Positions 9,601 to 22,803 of a stretch of DNA of 58,288 nucleotides are shown piece after piece. The stretch spans positions 1 to 58,288 of the forward strand of contig JAFREE010000150.1 in NCBI GenBank assembly GCA_019400425.1. The letters run 5' to 3'. The stretch comes from Hymenochaete sp. R1. Taxonomy: Eukaryota > Basidiomycota > Agaricomycetes > Hymenochaetales > Hymenochaetaceae. The notes under the pieces were generated by a model that worked only from the letters and a program-made list of their open reading frames with translations, was not told where the DNA came from and did not search any database. Made by a program: the position numbers and the translations under genes. Each line of letters starts with the position of its first letter. The first letter of the stretch is position 1.

Positions 9601-12558
9601 ATGGCGCCCAATTTCCTCTCAAAATTCGTCAAGAATAATCCGACGCTCTCGCCAGATTCAGGAGAGTCTCGTGCTCGCACTGTCTCGGATGTCGGTCCAC
9701 TCCGGAGCAAGACCGTCTCAGCCATCGTCGACAGCAATAATCAAACTCCCTCCGTCGTTCTCACCACAGACAACAGTGATTCTCCCGTGCAGCCCTCAAC
9801 GCCAGGGAGCTTGCATAGATCCAGCTCGTTTCAAGACAGAGAACGTCGCGCTCGCTCAGAGTCCTTGCCGCCGGCGACAGATGCGACACCCAGCAGTGCT
9901 TCCCCCTCAAACTCCCCTCTCAACCCCAAATCAAGCTTGAAATTTCGTGAGAATACTATAAGTTCGCCATCTAGTTCTGCCTCCGTACAAGGTCTGGGAA
10001 TCGATCTCGGCGGCTCAGAGCTGCCTAATGAGAGTCGTCAGTCATCTACAGTGACGACAGACGGCATTCCAGCTTCCTCTTCCAACGGCTTCGACCGACT
10101 ACGGCATAAGCTTTCCTCCAAGTCCCTGAAGAGTCAGCGCAGGTCTTCTCCAACCCCTCCACCAGACACTCTGCCTTCAGTCACTTCACCTTCTTCCGTG
10201 GGACAAGAAGTCGACGCACCAGAGCGCACGAGGTCATTGGAACTTGTAGATTCGCCCACGTCAGACATCACTCCAACGACGGCAGGCTTTCCTCCTTCGT
10301 TGAGTGACCTCGAGGTATCCACGCTCTCACCCGCATTGAGCACCACCAGTGCAAAGTCGGGGTTCTCGCTCCAAGCGAGCGTTTTGGACTCAGATTCGGT
10401 CTCCATTGCATCTACAAACAAGAGACGCCCATGGCAGTCGGGTTCGACTGGCAAGAAACGTAAGCCAACCGGACTTGCAAGTGCAATTGCTTCTTCAGGT
10501 CTTGCGATGGCCAACCCAGGTATGACTCAATCGCTTGCGTCGTTTGCGCCACCTCCTCCCATTCCTCCCAATGCGTCGCCACGCTCGCAAAACCCTCCCA
10601 GACGGTCGTTCTCAGGCGGGTCTGGCCATCATCCAAAGTCACCTTCAACAGTGAGCAGGACGCGCGTCAACGGCGCAATTAGTGTGCCGTCGGAGAACGG
10701 GACGGAAGGATACTATACGGATGACTCGGACTCCGAGGATGGATTGGACCTGGACGATGTGGACATACCTGTGACTGGGTTTGCTGTGGCGAGCAATAAG
10801 CGTAACGCTGACTTTCATGAGATGTTTCAATCAGTCCCAGAGGGCGACTATCTCATTGAAGGTGAGCGAGACAATGCCATACCTGTTCATGCCCGCCTTT
10901 TGACACCAATCACTAGATTATGGATGTGCACTTCAGCGCGAAATTCTCATCCAAGGACGTTTATACATATCGGAGAATCATATCTGCTTCCATGCTAACA
11001 TCTTTGGTTGGGTGACCGATGTGCGTAAACCTCAAGCAGATTTAAAATTGCCTTGTCTAATTACATTTTAGCTAATCATCCCCGTAACGGAGATTCTGTC
11101 TGTAGAGAAGCGTATGACAGCCATCTTTATCCCCAATGCCATCCAAATCACCACCCGAACTACGAAATACACCTTCGCGTCCTTCCTCTCTCGTGACACA
11201 ACATACGACGTCATTCACAACGTCTGGAAACTTTCTCGTCCCGACTCTGAGTCGATTCGATCTGGGTCGATACCCTCTGGATCTAGTGTGCCACTCTCGA
11301 ACCCAAACGTTTTGACCCCTTTAGATGGTGGAGGCCCTTTAAGTCCCTTTTCGGGCTCTCCTACGAGTTGTGATTGTGCCGAAAAAGGGGGACATTACTC
11401 AAATACGTGCATGGAGACGATTTTGCCAGGAACACCAGAGACAATATACAATCTCATGTTCACCAGCGAGTTCATTAAAGACTTTTTGAGGAATGAGCAG
11501 AATTTGAAGGGTAAGGGATATTCCACTTACCTTTGAATGCTTTCCTAACTCTAAGTTTCAGACCTTCAAATCTCCGATTGGATACCTGATGCCGAATCAA
11601 AACTACTAACTCGCAAATTCTCATACATAAAGATCCTTAATGGTGTTGTTAAACAAACAAAGTGTGAACTGTCGGAGGAGATGCGCCACTGCAACTTTGA
11701 AGAATTCGTTTCGATGGAGACAACGACGCGCACGCCTGATGTGCCCAGTGGCAATGTCTTCTCTGTGAAGACGCGTACTTGCATAACATGGGCTGGGGTC
11801 GCGTCGACAAAGGTTGTCGTGTCCTCGCAGGTTGAGTGGACCGGGCGAAGCTTCATTAAATGTACGTAATCATCTCTCAACATAGTCGGCAGCGGTTTAA
11901 TAATTTCATTCCAGCGCTGATCACGAATGCGTCCATCGATGGCCAAAAGACGTACCATGCCGAACTCGAAAAGGCTATGCGGAAGTACATCGCAGAACAC
12001 AAGAATGAGTTTTTGCCAGAGGGCATCGAAGTCATCGAGCCCGTCTCCGAAGTAGTTGTTGACAGGGAAGAAGCCGAAGCAGGTCCGAGAATGTCATTTG
12101 AAGAGGCGAACAAGAAGCGCGAGCACGAACGTAACCAGCGTGCTACACAATGGGCCTTCGACACAATCATGGGTGCATATAGGGTTGCAAAGCAGTCGAC
12201 GCTTGACGCTCTCGACCTCGTCGGCGATGCATGGGACCAATCAAGCAGCACGACGATCCTATACTTTGTTATCGTCGTCCTTGTCGCCAGCAATCTCTGG
12301 ACGTTGCTCATGGTTGGGCGACGCGAAGAGGTTGGGCGGAGGAAGGAGATGATCAAAGTCGAGGAGCAGAAGAAATGGGTATCGAGCATCGTGTCGGCGT
12401 TGCATGAGGAACGTAGACAAGAGAGTGGTTGGCTAGGCGTCGCAGGCCCTACAACTCGAGAAGGGATGCAGGTCGAAATTGGAAACTTGGCGACCGCGTT
12501 GGATACTATCGAGGAGCGGGTAAGGTCGCTCAAACGTTCGTTGAAAGACTTGGATTAG
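9601..12558 (+). CDS. Lam/Ysp2-Aster family sterol-transfer protein (GRAM + VASt domains, membrane-anchored)
   Basis: Members of this family sit in the ER at membrane contact sites and move sterols between membranes. There are five exons: 9601-10861, 10917-11020, 11072-11510, 11562-11861 and 11915-12558. They sum to 2748 nt, giving 915 residues. The first 390 or so residues are Ser/Thr/Pro-rich and look disordered. A GRAM (PH-like) domain spans about 398-510 (FHEMFQSVPEGDYLIEDYGC, ENHICFHANIFGWVTDLIIP). A VASt sterol-binding domain spans about 565-750 (METILPGTPETIYNLMF, CNFEEFVSMETTTRTPDVP). A single membrane segment near 815-835 (TTILYFVIVVLVASNLWTLL) is followed by a coiled-coil tail. I prefer the start at 9601 (MAPNFLSKFVKNN); an ATG at 9466 would add 45 residues but leaves only 42 bases after RIB5. 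Confidence 0.9.
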
Positions 12559-13339
12559 GACGGCGCTGGTGTTGCGATAAACATGATCATTTATTCCATT
12601 CCTTTATTTTCCCTAATTTCTTACTTACCTGGTTTACTGCGTTTGCTCACTCTCGTTCTCATTTTTTCCCCTTTTGCTTTCCTTGCGGACTATTGGAAAC
12701 TCGTGTATCTAACAGGTTCCTGCTCCCTATTCCGGAGTCAAAGGAAGAAATTAACTCGATCAGCTATTAAGCTCTACGATTTGTTAGGCAAGCTCCCTCA
12801 AAGTTTGGAGAAGGCGCATGCAGGTGCTGTCTTCTTACGGCTCTTGCCGACTTTGACAAGACCTCAACCAACTTTTTGAAACCTACCTCCGCCGCAGACA
12901 TTGCGTACCTTAGCTCTATCGTATCTCCGACCCTCAGTATGGTCTCCTCCATTCATCAGCGCGCATTGCCGCGAGCTCGGACCGAACCCTGTTGATGGTC
13001 GGGAGGCGCAAATTTCAGGGATGAAGAGCGGAGGACTGCAGCGCAACGAGCCGGCTTTGTTTTATTGATTTGGGCTTCTTCAAGCCAGTTGACTCAAGCG
13101 TACATAACGATGCAACGTCCAACTATTCGGCGTAGAAATGATAAGTGCAATTTTGAAATGAAAAAAAATTACGTAGATTTGCATGAACTTGAGTGAGAAT
13201 GACGAGCATCATGTTCATTAAGGCCTGATTCAGAGGATCTGATTATCGGAGAAGAACTTGAATCAGGCCAACTGATCAGGACGCGCGTGCGATCAAGCGC
13301 CCGAAGTGACTCTCCCAGTCACCCTCACGTCATCTAACT
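12559..13339. other. Intergenic region between Lam and IST1 genes
   Basis: About 780 bases hold a T-rich 3' flank after 12559 and then the presumed IST1 promoter. Small open frames are present without recognisable domains. Confidence 0.4.
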
Positions 13340-14809
13340 ATGCCACCTTGGAATTCTACAAAAACAAAGGTCTGCAACGTACTCTAAGAAGTTATATTGA
13401 TTCGCTAACTAGGCGTATGCATAGGTTCAACTTCGGTAGGGTCATTTCTACCGCATCGCCGTAGAGAGCTTGTGGCACGCAGTGCATACATCCGGGCACG
13501 AGCGTGGACGCGTGCTCGGTGCTCAAGCTCCTGTGGTTGTCATCGAATATAGAACCATCTGAGTGACTGAGGATAGCATTGCAGTGCAACGACTCCGTTT
13601 GCTTCAGGAGAAGAAAGAAGCTCAGGCCAAGACCGCCAGACGCGAGATCGCGACACTTATCGAGCAGCAGAAGCTGGAGAAGGCGCGTGTCAAGGTCGAG
13701 TCAAGTGCGTAGAGGAGTCTTTATTCTCGTAGCCCGGGATCTAACGAATTGCCTACATGTACGTTATGGTTGTGCGCTTCTACAACACTGGACTATAGTC
13801 ATCAATGAAGATATCCATGTTGAGTTGCTAGAGCTGCTGGAGCTCTATTGCGAGTTGCTCCTCGCTAGGTTTGGTTTGTTAGACCAGAAGTTCGTTTTTT
13901 CTCTCCTTCGTCACTTAAGATTGCATGATATTCATACATCGCCGCGAAGTACTCGCGAACCGGATCCTGGAGTATCGGAGGGCGTATGTGCGATCATCCA
14001 TTCCGCTCCTCGAACGGAGCTGAAAGGTCCGTCGGCGTTCCGACGCCTTGTGTACTTGAATGATCCAGATGATAATCTGATACTATGGAACACCGTTCGA
14101 TGATACGTGTACAGAACTTCATATTTTGCGGGACATGCTAATGCACAAGTACGGTCGGGATTTTGCTGTCGCCGTCATGGAGAACAAAGATGAATGCGTG
14201 AGCGAGAGGGTGAGTGTCATTTTCTAATCTACCATCGCTCAGGCGCCACCGCCGCGATTGCGATTACATGTAGAGCACTTCGCTCGTGCTTGTGACCGAT
14301 GCCCTGAGTTGACTATATGCGTTCTTCACTCAGGTGATGAAGAAGTTAACATACGCGACGCCGCCCGAAGAGCTCGTAAATGCGTATCTGGGAGAGATAG
14401 CGAAGGGCTATGGTATTGGCTGGTCACCACCAGGCCCAACGGGTGTCGACGAAGGCGACTCCAAGGGCGACGGCGAAGGCGGAAGCAAGGTGCGGGCTCT
14501 CGTCACTGTCTACATAGAGTACCCCAGGTCTCAATACTCGCGTTTCTTGATACCAATTGCGCTTGAACAATTTCATATTATACTTAGGAGGCGGGCAAGG
14601 AACTGCCGCTCGACCAGCCACTCGCCATCGCTAACAAGATCGCAGCCGACGAAAAGGCACCCACGCTCCCTTCGCTCCCCACCGCTAGTGGAGACACGAA
14701 GGCGGTTGGGATTACGGCGTCACGGTCCGCCAGTTCGTCGCAGAAGAACGGCCAGGACGACGAATTTGCGCTGCTTGCGAAGCGTTTCGAGGCGTTGAAG
14801 AAGCGATAA
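13340..14809 (+). CDS. IST1: IST1 homologue, regulator of ESCRT-III and Vps4
   Basis: IST1 binds ESCRT-III and the Vps4 ATPase in multivesicular-body sorting and membrane abscission. Eight exons (13340-13369, 13425-13435, 13577-13704, 13799-13889, 13950-14026, 14115-14209, 14334-14489, 14588-14809) sum to 810 nt, giving 269 residues in frame. Exon 2 is only 11 nt; it links MPPWNSTKTK to VQLR and then IAVQRLRLLQEKKEAQ. The ESCRT-III-like core includes REIATLIEQQKLEKARVKVE, INEDIHVELLELLELYCELL, SEGVCAIIHSAPRTELKELH, and KYGRDFAVAVMEN. A low-complexity linker leads to the tail DEFALLAKRFEALKKR, which matches the MIM1 motif that binds the Vps4 MIT domain. Core and tail agree with IST1, so identification is firm. 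Exon 2 is inferred from frame and family similarity. Confidence 0.92.
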
Positions 14810-17134
14810 AGATGCAATCTACACGTGTAAAAGTATCGTGCGCGTCGAAGTGTCGGGTAGGTAGGTCACTACAGTACGAAATCCCACTCACCTCTTCAGA
14901 CTCGAAGTCTTTCCGACACGAACGACTCAGATGCGTATAAACCGCCGCCGCCGAAAAGTGCGGTGAGGTGTGGGTCCCTGAATTGCCATTTTCATCGTTA
15001 ACCCCGGGCTCGCTGTACTTCCTGTTTGTGTCAAATGTATGTGCCTCCCTTTCGAACTCAATTCAATCGATACTTCGCGCCTGCAATTACTGCAACGGAA
15101 CTAACGGCGACCCTCCGCTCTTTCAACTTCTTCTTCACCAAGCTTCCCGCAGGCATCTGAGCTTATCGCAGTCCCCATCAACCATCTCATCATATCATCC
15201 ATCTTCTGCGTTGTAGTCCTTCTTGGCTGGTATTTTCATGCACTGAAGTGCGGTTGCGCTGTCCGATACGAATCGCCAATTCACGTGATGCATCGACTGC
15301 AAGCAAAAACCGCTTTCGCCATCTCGATTGTAATTCAGTGTTATCACCGTATACCGCGAACCGAATCCGGGTCGAGGACGGGAGAAGCCCGTGCAAGATC
15401 ATCAAGCGCTAGAATCCTATTCAACCTCTAATCTGATTGGCGTACACCTCGTACACCTCTTTGCTTCTGGGTCTTTCGATCTTCGTCCCCAAGTGCCGAA
15501 GCCTCATACCAATTCCTCAATCTTCTTGCACTGTATTCACGGATCCTGGTAAATGTAGGAGCTGGGCGTTCGGCCGTGCTATCGGTCCTCGACGTCGGAA
15601 GAAGGATGCTATTCAGACTTAACGTCTTGGGGACCATGGACGATCCCACCAGCGCGAGCTCCTCGATTTGGTGAAATGAATAGCGAACTTCTCTCGTCAC
15701 AGGAACCACACTTTCAATCCTGCTGCGAGAAATATCACTATGCACTCATACGAGCTCTTTTACTCGCCCGAATCGGGCGGAAGAGCAAAATGGCGCACTT
15801 TCGTTCATTTATCCTCTAGTCTTGAGATACTTTACGGCGCCAAAGGGTTCCGACGTCGAGATAGCGGCGCACCTTCGGCGGTGGGCGGCGCGAGCGGCCG
15901 TAGGGGAAGTTGATGAGTTAATACGTTCCGTCATAGCTCAAAAGACAAAATACACAAACTCTAATCGGAGTTAGGACCACATTTGGTACTTCGTCGGATT
16001 CACCGAGGTTTCGGGGGACGGAGAGGCGGGATGGAGGACCGGATTGTTCGGGCAAGCAGCCGGACCAGAGGCTCCAGAGGTACAGAGCCGGGTAACTGGA
16101 AGCGGACGGAAGAGGAGATCTGAGGGATCTCTGTTTCATTTCACCACGATCTTTTGACTCCGGACGCCATATTTTCTGACCTGCGGACCCCGTCTTCCCA
16201 CCGGCACGGAGGAGATTGGGCAGCTTACTCGCATGCCAACAATCATCATGGAACTCGAACAGAACATAACAGTCACAACGCACAATATTGGAAATTGTGA
16301 GCACCGGGAGCTCTGGAAGTAACGAAGATGAGAACAAATCGCAGTTTCGCGCGATGCTTCGAGGGAACCATGGGGCCAATCTGATTCATCCTTTTCCTGT
16401 GGGGAATGCGATCGCTCGGCAAAAGAGTGATTGTGAGCCTGACGCTTCAGAATCAAATATCCACATCACAAGTCCACAGCAAAGTTTGTGCTGGCTTTGC
16501 CGGTGCGAGACCTGAAACTCGACGGTAGATTGGCCGAGAATTCGCCCCCAGACTGAAGAACGACCGGGATCATGTACTTCCTGCCGAGCCCGCACGTTTT
16601 TCGACCGCTTACGGGGATAAGGTCGGGACAGGAAACTGGCGCTGTGAGAGAAGCTTGGGATGGCATGGATAGGTATAATGAGCCTGTGTGGAGGCGCAAA
16701 GCACTCTTCCGCTCGTGTTTCTTTTTCGCAAGAGGCCGAGCGCGAAGAGTGGCCCGTCGCGATGCGGGTGCGGTGTCGAAGAGAGAATCAGGGATTTCGT
16801 TGATGTGTTTCTGGGCAAGACTGGAAGGGTGAAGAAGAAGTGAATGGGATTAGATGGGAAATGTAATATGGATACGGGAGAAGACAGGACTCAACTGGGC
16901 TGGGGAGAAGATACGAGACGAGACGAGGGAGGTCGGCGGTAGTTGTCACATCCACCGTCCATAGTCCGTCCGCTTCAGAACCAGAAACCAGAGCCAGTGG
17001 GCACTTGGCCTTTTTTTTCATTTTTATTTGATTATTAGTATTTACTACTTTTTTTATATTTCTCTTTGGCTATTTTATATAAGTCCTTCTCTCGCTCCTC
17101 TTCCCATGTCTCCCGCCTTTATCCATCCCTAACC
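14810..17134. other. Gene-poor region between IST1 and methyltransferase genes
   Basis: About 2.3 kb carries only short frames on both strands that overlap each other and show no domain, codon bias or splice logic. The last 120 bases before the methyltransferase gene are T-rich (a T8 run near 17012 and further T tracts to 17065), which fits a fungal promoter. No tRNA-like B-box or transposon motif was seen. Confidence 0.45.
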
Positions 17135-18938
17135 ATGTCTCGCTCTCCTCCCAACCAAAGAAAGCGTTCAATCAGTCGCGTTGATAGCGACGATGACGAC
17201 TTTGTCGAGTTTGAGGACCAGTCTCTTCCGGTCTCACTTTCGACTCGCGCGTCCCCCGACCCGCTCGATGTCGATGCCGCCGCTGCCGCCATCTCCAAAC
17301 TCGCCATCGAATCATCTCCAAGATTTGAAGAGCATGTTTTCGAAGACGATGACGATGCGTTCCTCCACGAGGCCGACCTTGTACCCTCTCCTCCTCGAAG
17401 CCCGTACTTCGCGGGAAGCGACTCATCCTATGACTTCGACCGCCGTTCGGCGAGCGCCCACTCTCCCGATGGCTTGTCTTCGTTGTCACCTCAGCCTTCC
17501 TTGTATTCGCTGACGGACTCTCTACGTGCACAAACGTTCAATATGGAGTTTGGACGCGCAGTCAATGCGCAGTCTAGCATCTGGAAGATGGCCGCGGACG
17601 ATCAAGAGGTCCGGAGGCAAAGTAAGCTTCATTTCTTCTCATCCCACATGCTCTTAGTTCTGACCCCATGTGTTTGCCTTGTTGCTAGATCTTGAGCACA
17701 AGATTTTCGGATGCGTTATGGGAGACTACTGCCCGCCATTCCGGGAGGTTCTCGCCGATAACGGTGACCCTCTCAACCCAAAAACATGCCTTGATGTTGG
17801 CTGTGGCTCAGGTGCTTGGTGCGTTTCAATTTTCTTTCTTATTAAATGACCGAGCCCGCTGAATATAGTCATATGAACATTCATTCACCCCTCCTTTGAT
17901 TTTATGTGCATCGGTTTTCTCGTTCGTTTTAAAAGGATCCTTGATGTTGCTGCAGAGTTTCCTCACGTGAAATGCACCGCCGTAGACCTGGTTCCGCTTC
18001 CCGCATCGTAAGTTACCTCCCAAACTTCTTGTCGTGTCATCAAGGAATCTCACAAGGGTGTTTTCGTATCCATCAGTGTCGATATCCCGCCGAACCTGCG
18101 TTTCGAGGTGGATGACGTTTCCCTCGGTCTTGAGCATTTCGCTGGAGACTTTGACATCGTCCACATCCGTGGCATTTCCCCTGGAATCCGCGATTACCAC
18201 CGCCTTTTGGACGACACTGCACTCGCTCTCCGTCCCGGAGGCCTTGCTGAATTTACTGAATACGACTGGCGCGCATTCGACATCAACAAGCTCCCCTATG
18301 TTGCGTCCTCGCAAGAAATATGGGATGAGTGTGGCTGGGAAGCTCCTGAAGGATGGCCAGGGATTGGAACGGGAATGGCAAGGAGTGTGGGAGGTCCTGG
18401 AGCTCCAGTCATGGCGCACAACCCGCGAACGAGGCCAAGGGTGAAGAAGGCGCCGGGACCGAGTACTTACCTTGCACGATATTTGACGCTCATTGCACAG
18501 TGCGTCTTGAAGAGGGGCGGACATTGCGACGCTCCGGCGTTGTTGCAGAAGTGGACGAAGGAGCATCGTAAATATCAAGAGGCCGCGCCTAGGGATTTTT
18601 ACATCCCTGTTGGACCGTTCATGAGGCGCCCGGAGTTCAGGAATCATCCGACGTTCAAGGATCTGAACGATGCGGAGCTCGAACATATGTGTAAACTGGG
18701 CGAAATGTTCCGCGATGACTTCGTGGTAAGTTCCATATTTGCAGTACTGTATCTTCTTTGAGGTATTCATTGCGCCTTGCAGGAATTTGTCAAATCTTCA
18801 AGGCCACTTCTACTCTCCACCGGAGTTCCACTGGAGATTGTCGAATATCTGTGCGAGAGGGTTTCTAAGGAGCTCATGGAGACTCGGATACCAATGTACG
18901 GTTTGGTACACTCCGTCTATGCATTCAAGAAAGGTTGA
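17135..18938 (+). CDS. Class I SAM-dependent methyltransferase (LaeA/UMTA-like)
   Basis: There are five exons: 17135-17621, 17689-17818, 17936-18007, 18077-18725 and 18783-18938. They sum to 1494 nt, giving 497 residues. The N-terminal 150 or so residues are acidic and Ser-rich (SRVDSDDDDFVEFEDQ) and look disordered. The methyltransferase core follows: KIFGCVMGDYCPPF, motif I LDVGCGSGAWILDVA, motif II CTAVDLVPLP, an acidic loop RFEVDDVS, and FDIVHIRGISPGIRDYHRLL with the post-core LRPGGLAEFTEYD. The C-terminal part ends YGLVHSVYAFKKG. The GCGSG loop and the acidic residue of motif II bind S-adenosylmethionine. The fold resembles the fungal group that includes LaeA-like regulators and secondary-metabolite methyltransferases; the acceptor is unknown. 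I prefer the ATG at 17135 over one at 17066, which would add 23 residues. Confidence 0.85.
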
Positions 18939-21900
18939 GTCGCAATACGTCATTGAAGTGCCTTTGGTCTCTTTTATTATTTCTCATGAAGATATTCGGT
19001 GTGGACAAGACTCGATTGCTCGCTCATGTCCTTCATCGCTTTTCCTTCCATTCTCCCGTTTTCTTCCTATTTATCTCTTTCTCCATCTCCATCACTCAGG
19101 TTGTTTTACCAATACCCTGCAAGTATCTCATAATTCATCTCCTGCTATCGCCGCTCTCGAACTTGCTCTTATCTCTGTTTCCCCGCGTCTTTCTTTATAC
19201 CTGGCGGTATTTCCGTTTCTTAATATTTCCTATCTCTCGTCATCGCTTTCTTTCTCTCTTTTTTTGCTGTCTCAAGTCCCAGGTCGAACCAGGATCTCCT
19301 GTCTGTCTCTTTATCTCGTATTTTCACACTTACGCGTATCAGTAACACCGCTTTGTACCTACTGCTCCCTCCCTCCAACTGTAATTTTAGTTCATCATCA
19401 GGTACCGAAGAGAAGAACTCTCACGAGCCTCGAAGCGGGATTGAAGCTTTTAACAAGATTGATACGACAACCCTGCGCGAGGACGAATTCATAAGTATAT
19501 GGACTTTATTAAAGGAAATACAGCCGTCTCAAATGGAGGAACTGGTACGGGTGTTGCCTATAGTATCCTTTGAATAAATAGCACGACAGAGAGTACAGAT
19601 CCATTGGCATTCCGCAACTCCGCCGTCTCCGCCGCCGCCGTTGTCTTTCGTCTACTCCCGCAACCAATGCGCCACAGTGAAATGGGTAGTGTTTGAACTA
19701 CGGTTCCTCGCCCGAGGCCTCCGAATGCCCGTGTTGATGATCGATCACTCCTCGAGTACGGCGAGCGAATGTTCCCGCTATACATTTCCGACTAAGTCGA
19801 GTAAGACTCTTGTGTTCGGAACCCTGTATGGAAGGCAAAGTAGGGTGTTCTTGGTACAATCGACATCGTCCATGGACCGGCTTCCGAGGCAAGGAATAAG
19901 AAGCCCTCAAACTCCTACCTCAGAGAGGCCATCTACTTGCCGGAAGCCCAAACCGTGGCTCATAAAGACCTGGGAAAGAATGCAGTACGAACATGGAACA
20001 TTGCGTTGTGTTGTGGAAGTAAATCGGATCTCCGAACGCCTGGCTTCAAGCCGATTCGAGTCGTCATCATGAGAAGCCCAACAAGAAGTTGAAATTCACC
20101 AAGTCTTGCATCGCCTCGCCTCACCACGTTCTTTTGCCACTCAAGCTCCTGCCTGCTGCTTCTTCTCAGTTCTCACCCTTCTTCCGAGTCTTTCGGTCCC
20201 TCGTTCGCCGAGTGAATCTCCAATACAGATTCCGAGCCCAAAGAGTGAGGCGCTGGGATCTGAACCGTGATGATCTCGGAGAAACGGACATCGGAGTACC
20301 CCCTCCCCCCCGTCCGGAAGTGGAGGTTTTTCCTTTCGTATGCAAAGGCATTAGCAGAGCATAAGCGTTGATCTAGCACATCAGCCATTCACAAGAATCC
20401 ACAGAACCACAGACTGCTGTCAAGCCATACACGACCCCGGTACGAGAATACAGGATCCGTTCGTTAGTCGATTACCATGTCAGTCAATAGCTCGGATGCT
20501 GGCCCGGAAGTGCGGCAGGAATCATGTATCGCCGATTGAGGATTCAGACTTCAAGCTCAAGTCACTGATAGCTAGTAAAGGCATGCATAGCGACAAGACT
20601 ATTTCTCTGCCTTCGGTCGCAGTGCCTGATTACTCACATGTTGTGAGCGGGGTCCCCCACTATATCGGGACTTTTGGGTTTTTGATAAATTACGATGGCG
20701 AATGAATTAGGGGTGGAGGGTGGCAGAGGTTGGAGGAGAGGAGGTAAAAAGTGAGATGATCGGGACTGAAATGAACGGAGGGCCGACCGAACGAATGCGA
20801 CGAGGAATCCGAGGGATGCAGGGAGCGGGCCGGCGTGTGAGAGATCGAAAACATCGGAGACGAGCGGTTCCGAGCTTCGAGTTCTACGGTACGGCTGAAG
20901 TTGTGAAAATCAACCTCCCGATATCATAGGTAGGCCCGCCTTGTAGAGACGGATGTAACGTAAAGCGGCGTTTCTTTATTACGACTTGTGCGCCTCAGTC
21001 TGGAAGTAGGCCGTTGCGAAGCAGAAGGCATCGTCACATAGCGTCGCTGGAACTTATTTGGAACCCCCTCCTCCCCCCCTTTTCCAACCGGTTACGCAAG
21101 CACAAATTCACACTTACTTACCTAAGTCAAGGTGAAAGAGCTGCGAGGCGGATAGTGTCATCCGAAGAACTCCCTGTGGAGGAGTCCGCCTTGATTCCGC
21201 TACTTGGTCAGGATTGAGCTATTGTGGATACAAGAGGAAGGAGTTCGGAGAAGCCAGTTTGCTTGCGAGCCCTCACTGCCCCTTAGCCTCCGGTTCAAGT
21301 GAACTCAGGGAATCTGGCGTCTGACACTTGTAACCTCTCTGGTGACTTTGGCGAAGAACTCTGAAGCCGACTCGGTGCTAACTTACATGAGTTCTTTGGT
21401 TTGTCAGCGGCTGGCCAACCCCCCCCCCCCCCCTTCTCTCTCTTCCTCTTGAGAGTGGAGACACCCACTCCCCGCTTATCATATCAGCGCGTATAAAGCG
21501 AGGCAAAAAGTTCGTCAGTTCTCATCATCAGAATATCTGACGTGGAATGAGCGGAACACATACCAGATTCGCCTCGCAATTCATCTTTCGACCAGCCGGT
21601 GTACCATTGCCAGTGGGCCATGGCGCAGCACATATATCAAGTCATCCCGCCGTATGTAACGGTTGATACATGTACCTAGTAGCTCCAATCCTTTGTGTAG
21701 TTGTAGTGAGAAACATCAACTCAGATGTCCCAAACCCCCCGGGCCGGGCCTGAAACAACACCTAGATAACACGTTAAAGACAAAACTATCACGGCCGTTG
21801 GCCGCTTCAGCGCGTTGAGAGTATCGAGAACCAAAGCCGCCTGAATCTTTCGCTCTAGAGTCCAGAGTCCAGACAAGGAGCACTGGCAGTTCCGAATGAT

Positions 21901-22803
21901 ATCGGATGCTGAGAGGCTCGCGGCCTCAGACGTGCGACCGAGCGCTAGTATCTGGTACTTTCACGTTGTAAATAGCAAACTCATAAGCGAATATACCATA
22001 CATAAACTAGAAGTGGTCTGAAAGAATTCGAGAGCTTGAGAACTTGCGACCGAGAGAAAGTTACGGATGTCTGAGAGTTGCCGTGCTAAGCAGTCCAAGA
22101 CCCAAGGTCGCGGTTGAAATATTAGTAGCTGAGAGTTCCGCGACTTCGAGTTGCCCGCTTGGGTTTACAATAGTTGTATGAGCCAGCTAAGGATAGCAAT
22201 TAGTTCTTCAGGATGCTTGTTTGTGGATAATCGCACGTTTTTACGTGAGTGGGTGCTAGTGTTATGGTAAGGTAAGGTGGTGGTGAAAGTTGAGAGGAGA
22301 GACGCGGGACGCGGCTTACCGCCGATACCAGGATATTGTAAGGTAAAATGCTCACCCGATGCCGAAGCATATATCCAACTACCCGGGCTACTTGTACTTA
22401 CATTGAACATCAAACACTTGCAAAAACTCATATTAAATCTAGTAATATAAGTACAGAACACTTCAAGATCCTCAAATACATACGACCCAGAAATCAGCAC
22501 GATTATCTTTAAGTTCAACTTCCTTCATCCAGAAATCTCGTTCTTTGGATATTTCTACTTCAAATTTGTTTGACTAACTACTAACAAATACACTTGTGGG
22601 GTTTTCTGAGATTAAACCTAAACCAAAAAAAGAATAATTCTTCCGCGCGAACGAATCACAAAGAGTCGTCGAAAAGGCGAACATCCGACAACCGCCACGA
22701 AACTTCTACTTCTCCATCCATCCCTCTCCTTCCCATCCATCCTCTCTTCAAAACTCTTAGACTGACGGGCCCAAGCGTCATCTCGCACGCCAGTCTCCAC
22801 ACT
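18939..22803. other. Large gene-poor region
   Basis: About 3.9 kb with no gene I can support. The first 400 bases are pyrimidine-rich on the plus strand. A short frame at 19353-19577 has no recognisable domain. The stretch from 19.6 to 22.6 kb contains only small overlapping frames on both strands and one long C run. The right end is the 3' flank of the BCAS3-like gene. It may be an old, decayed insertion, but I cannot name it. Confidence 0.4.
21419..21433 (+). repeat. Poly-C run of 15
   Basis: Fifteen consecutive C residues are followed by a CT-rich stretch. Long G/C homopolymers are uncommon in coding fungal DNA and are prone to length errors in sequencing. Confidence 0.9.

Noticed and set aside
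20630..22560. Possible tRNA, 5S rRNA or snRNA genes in the gene-poor zone
   Set aside because: Short matches such as GGTTCAAGT or ATACGACC occur, but no cloverleaf, internal promoter pair or conserved RNA core could be built around them.
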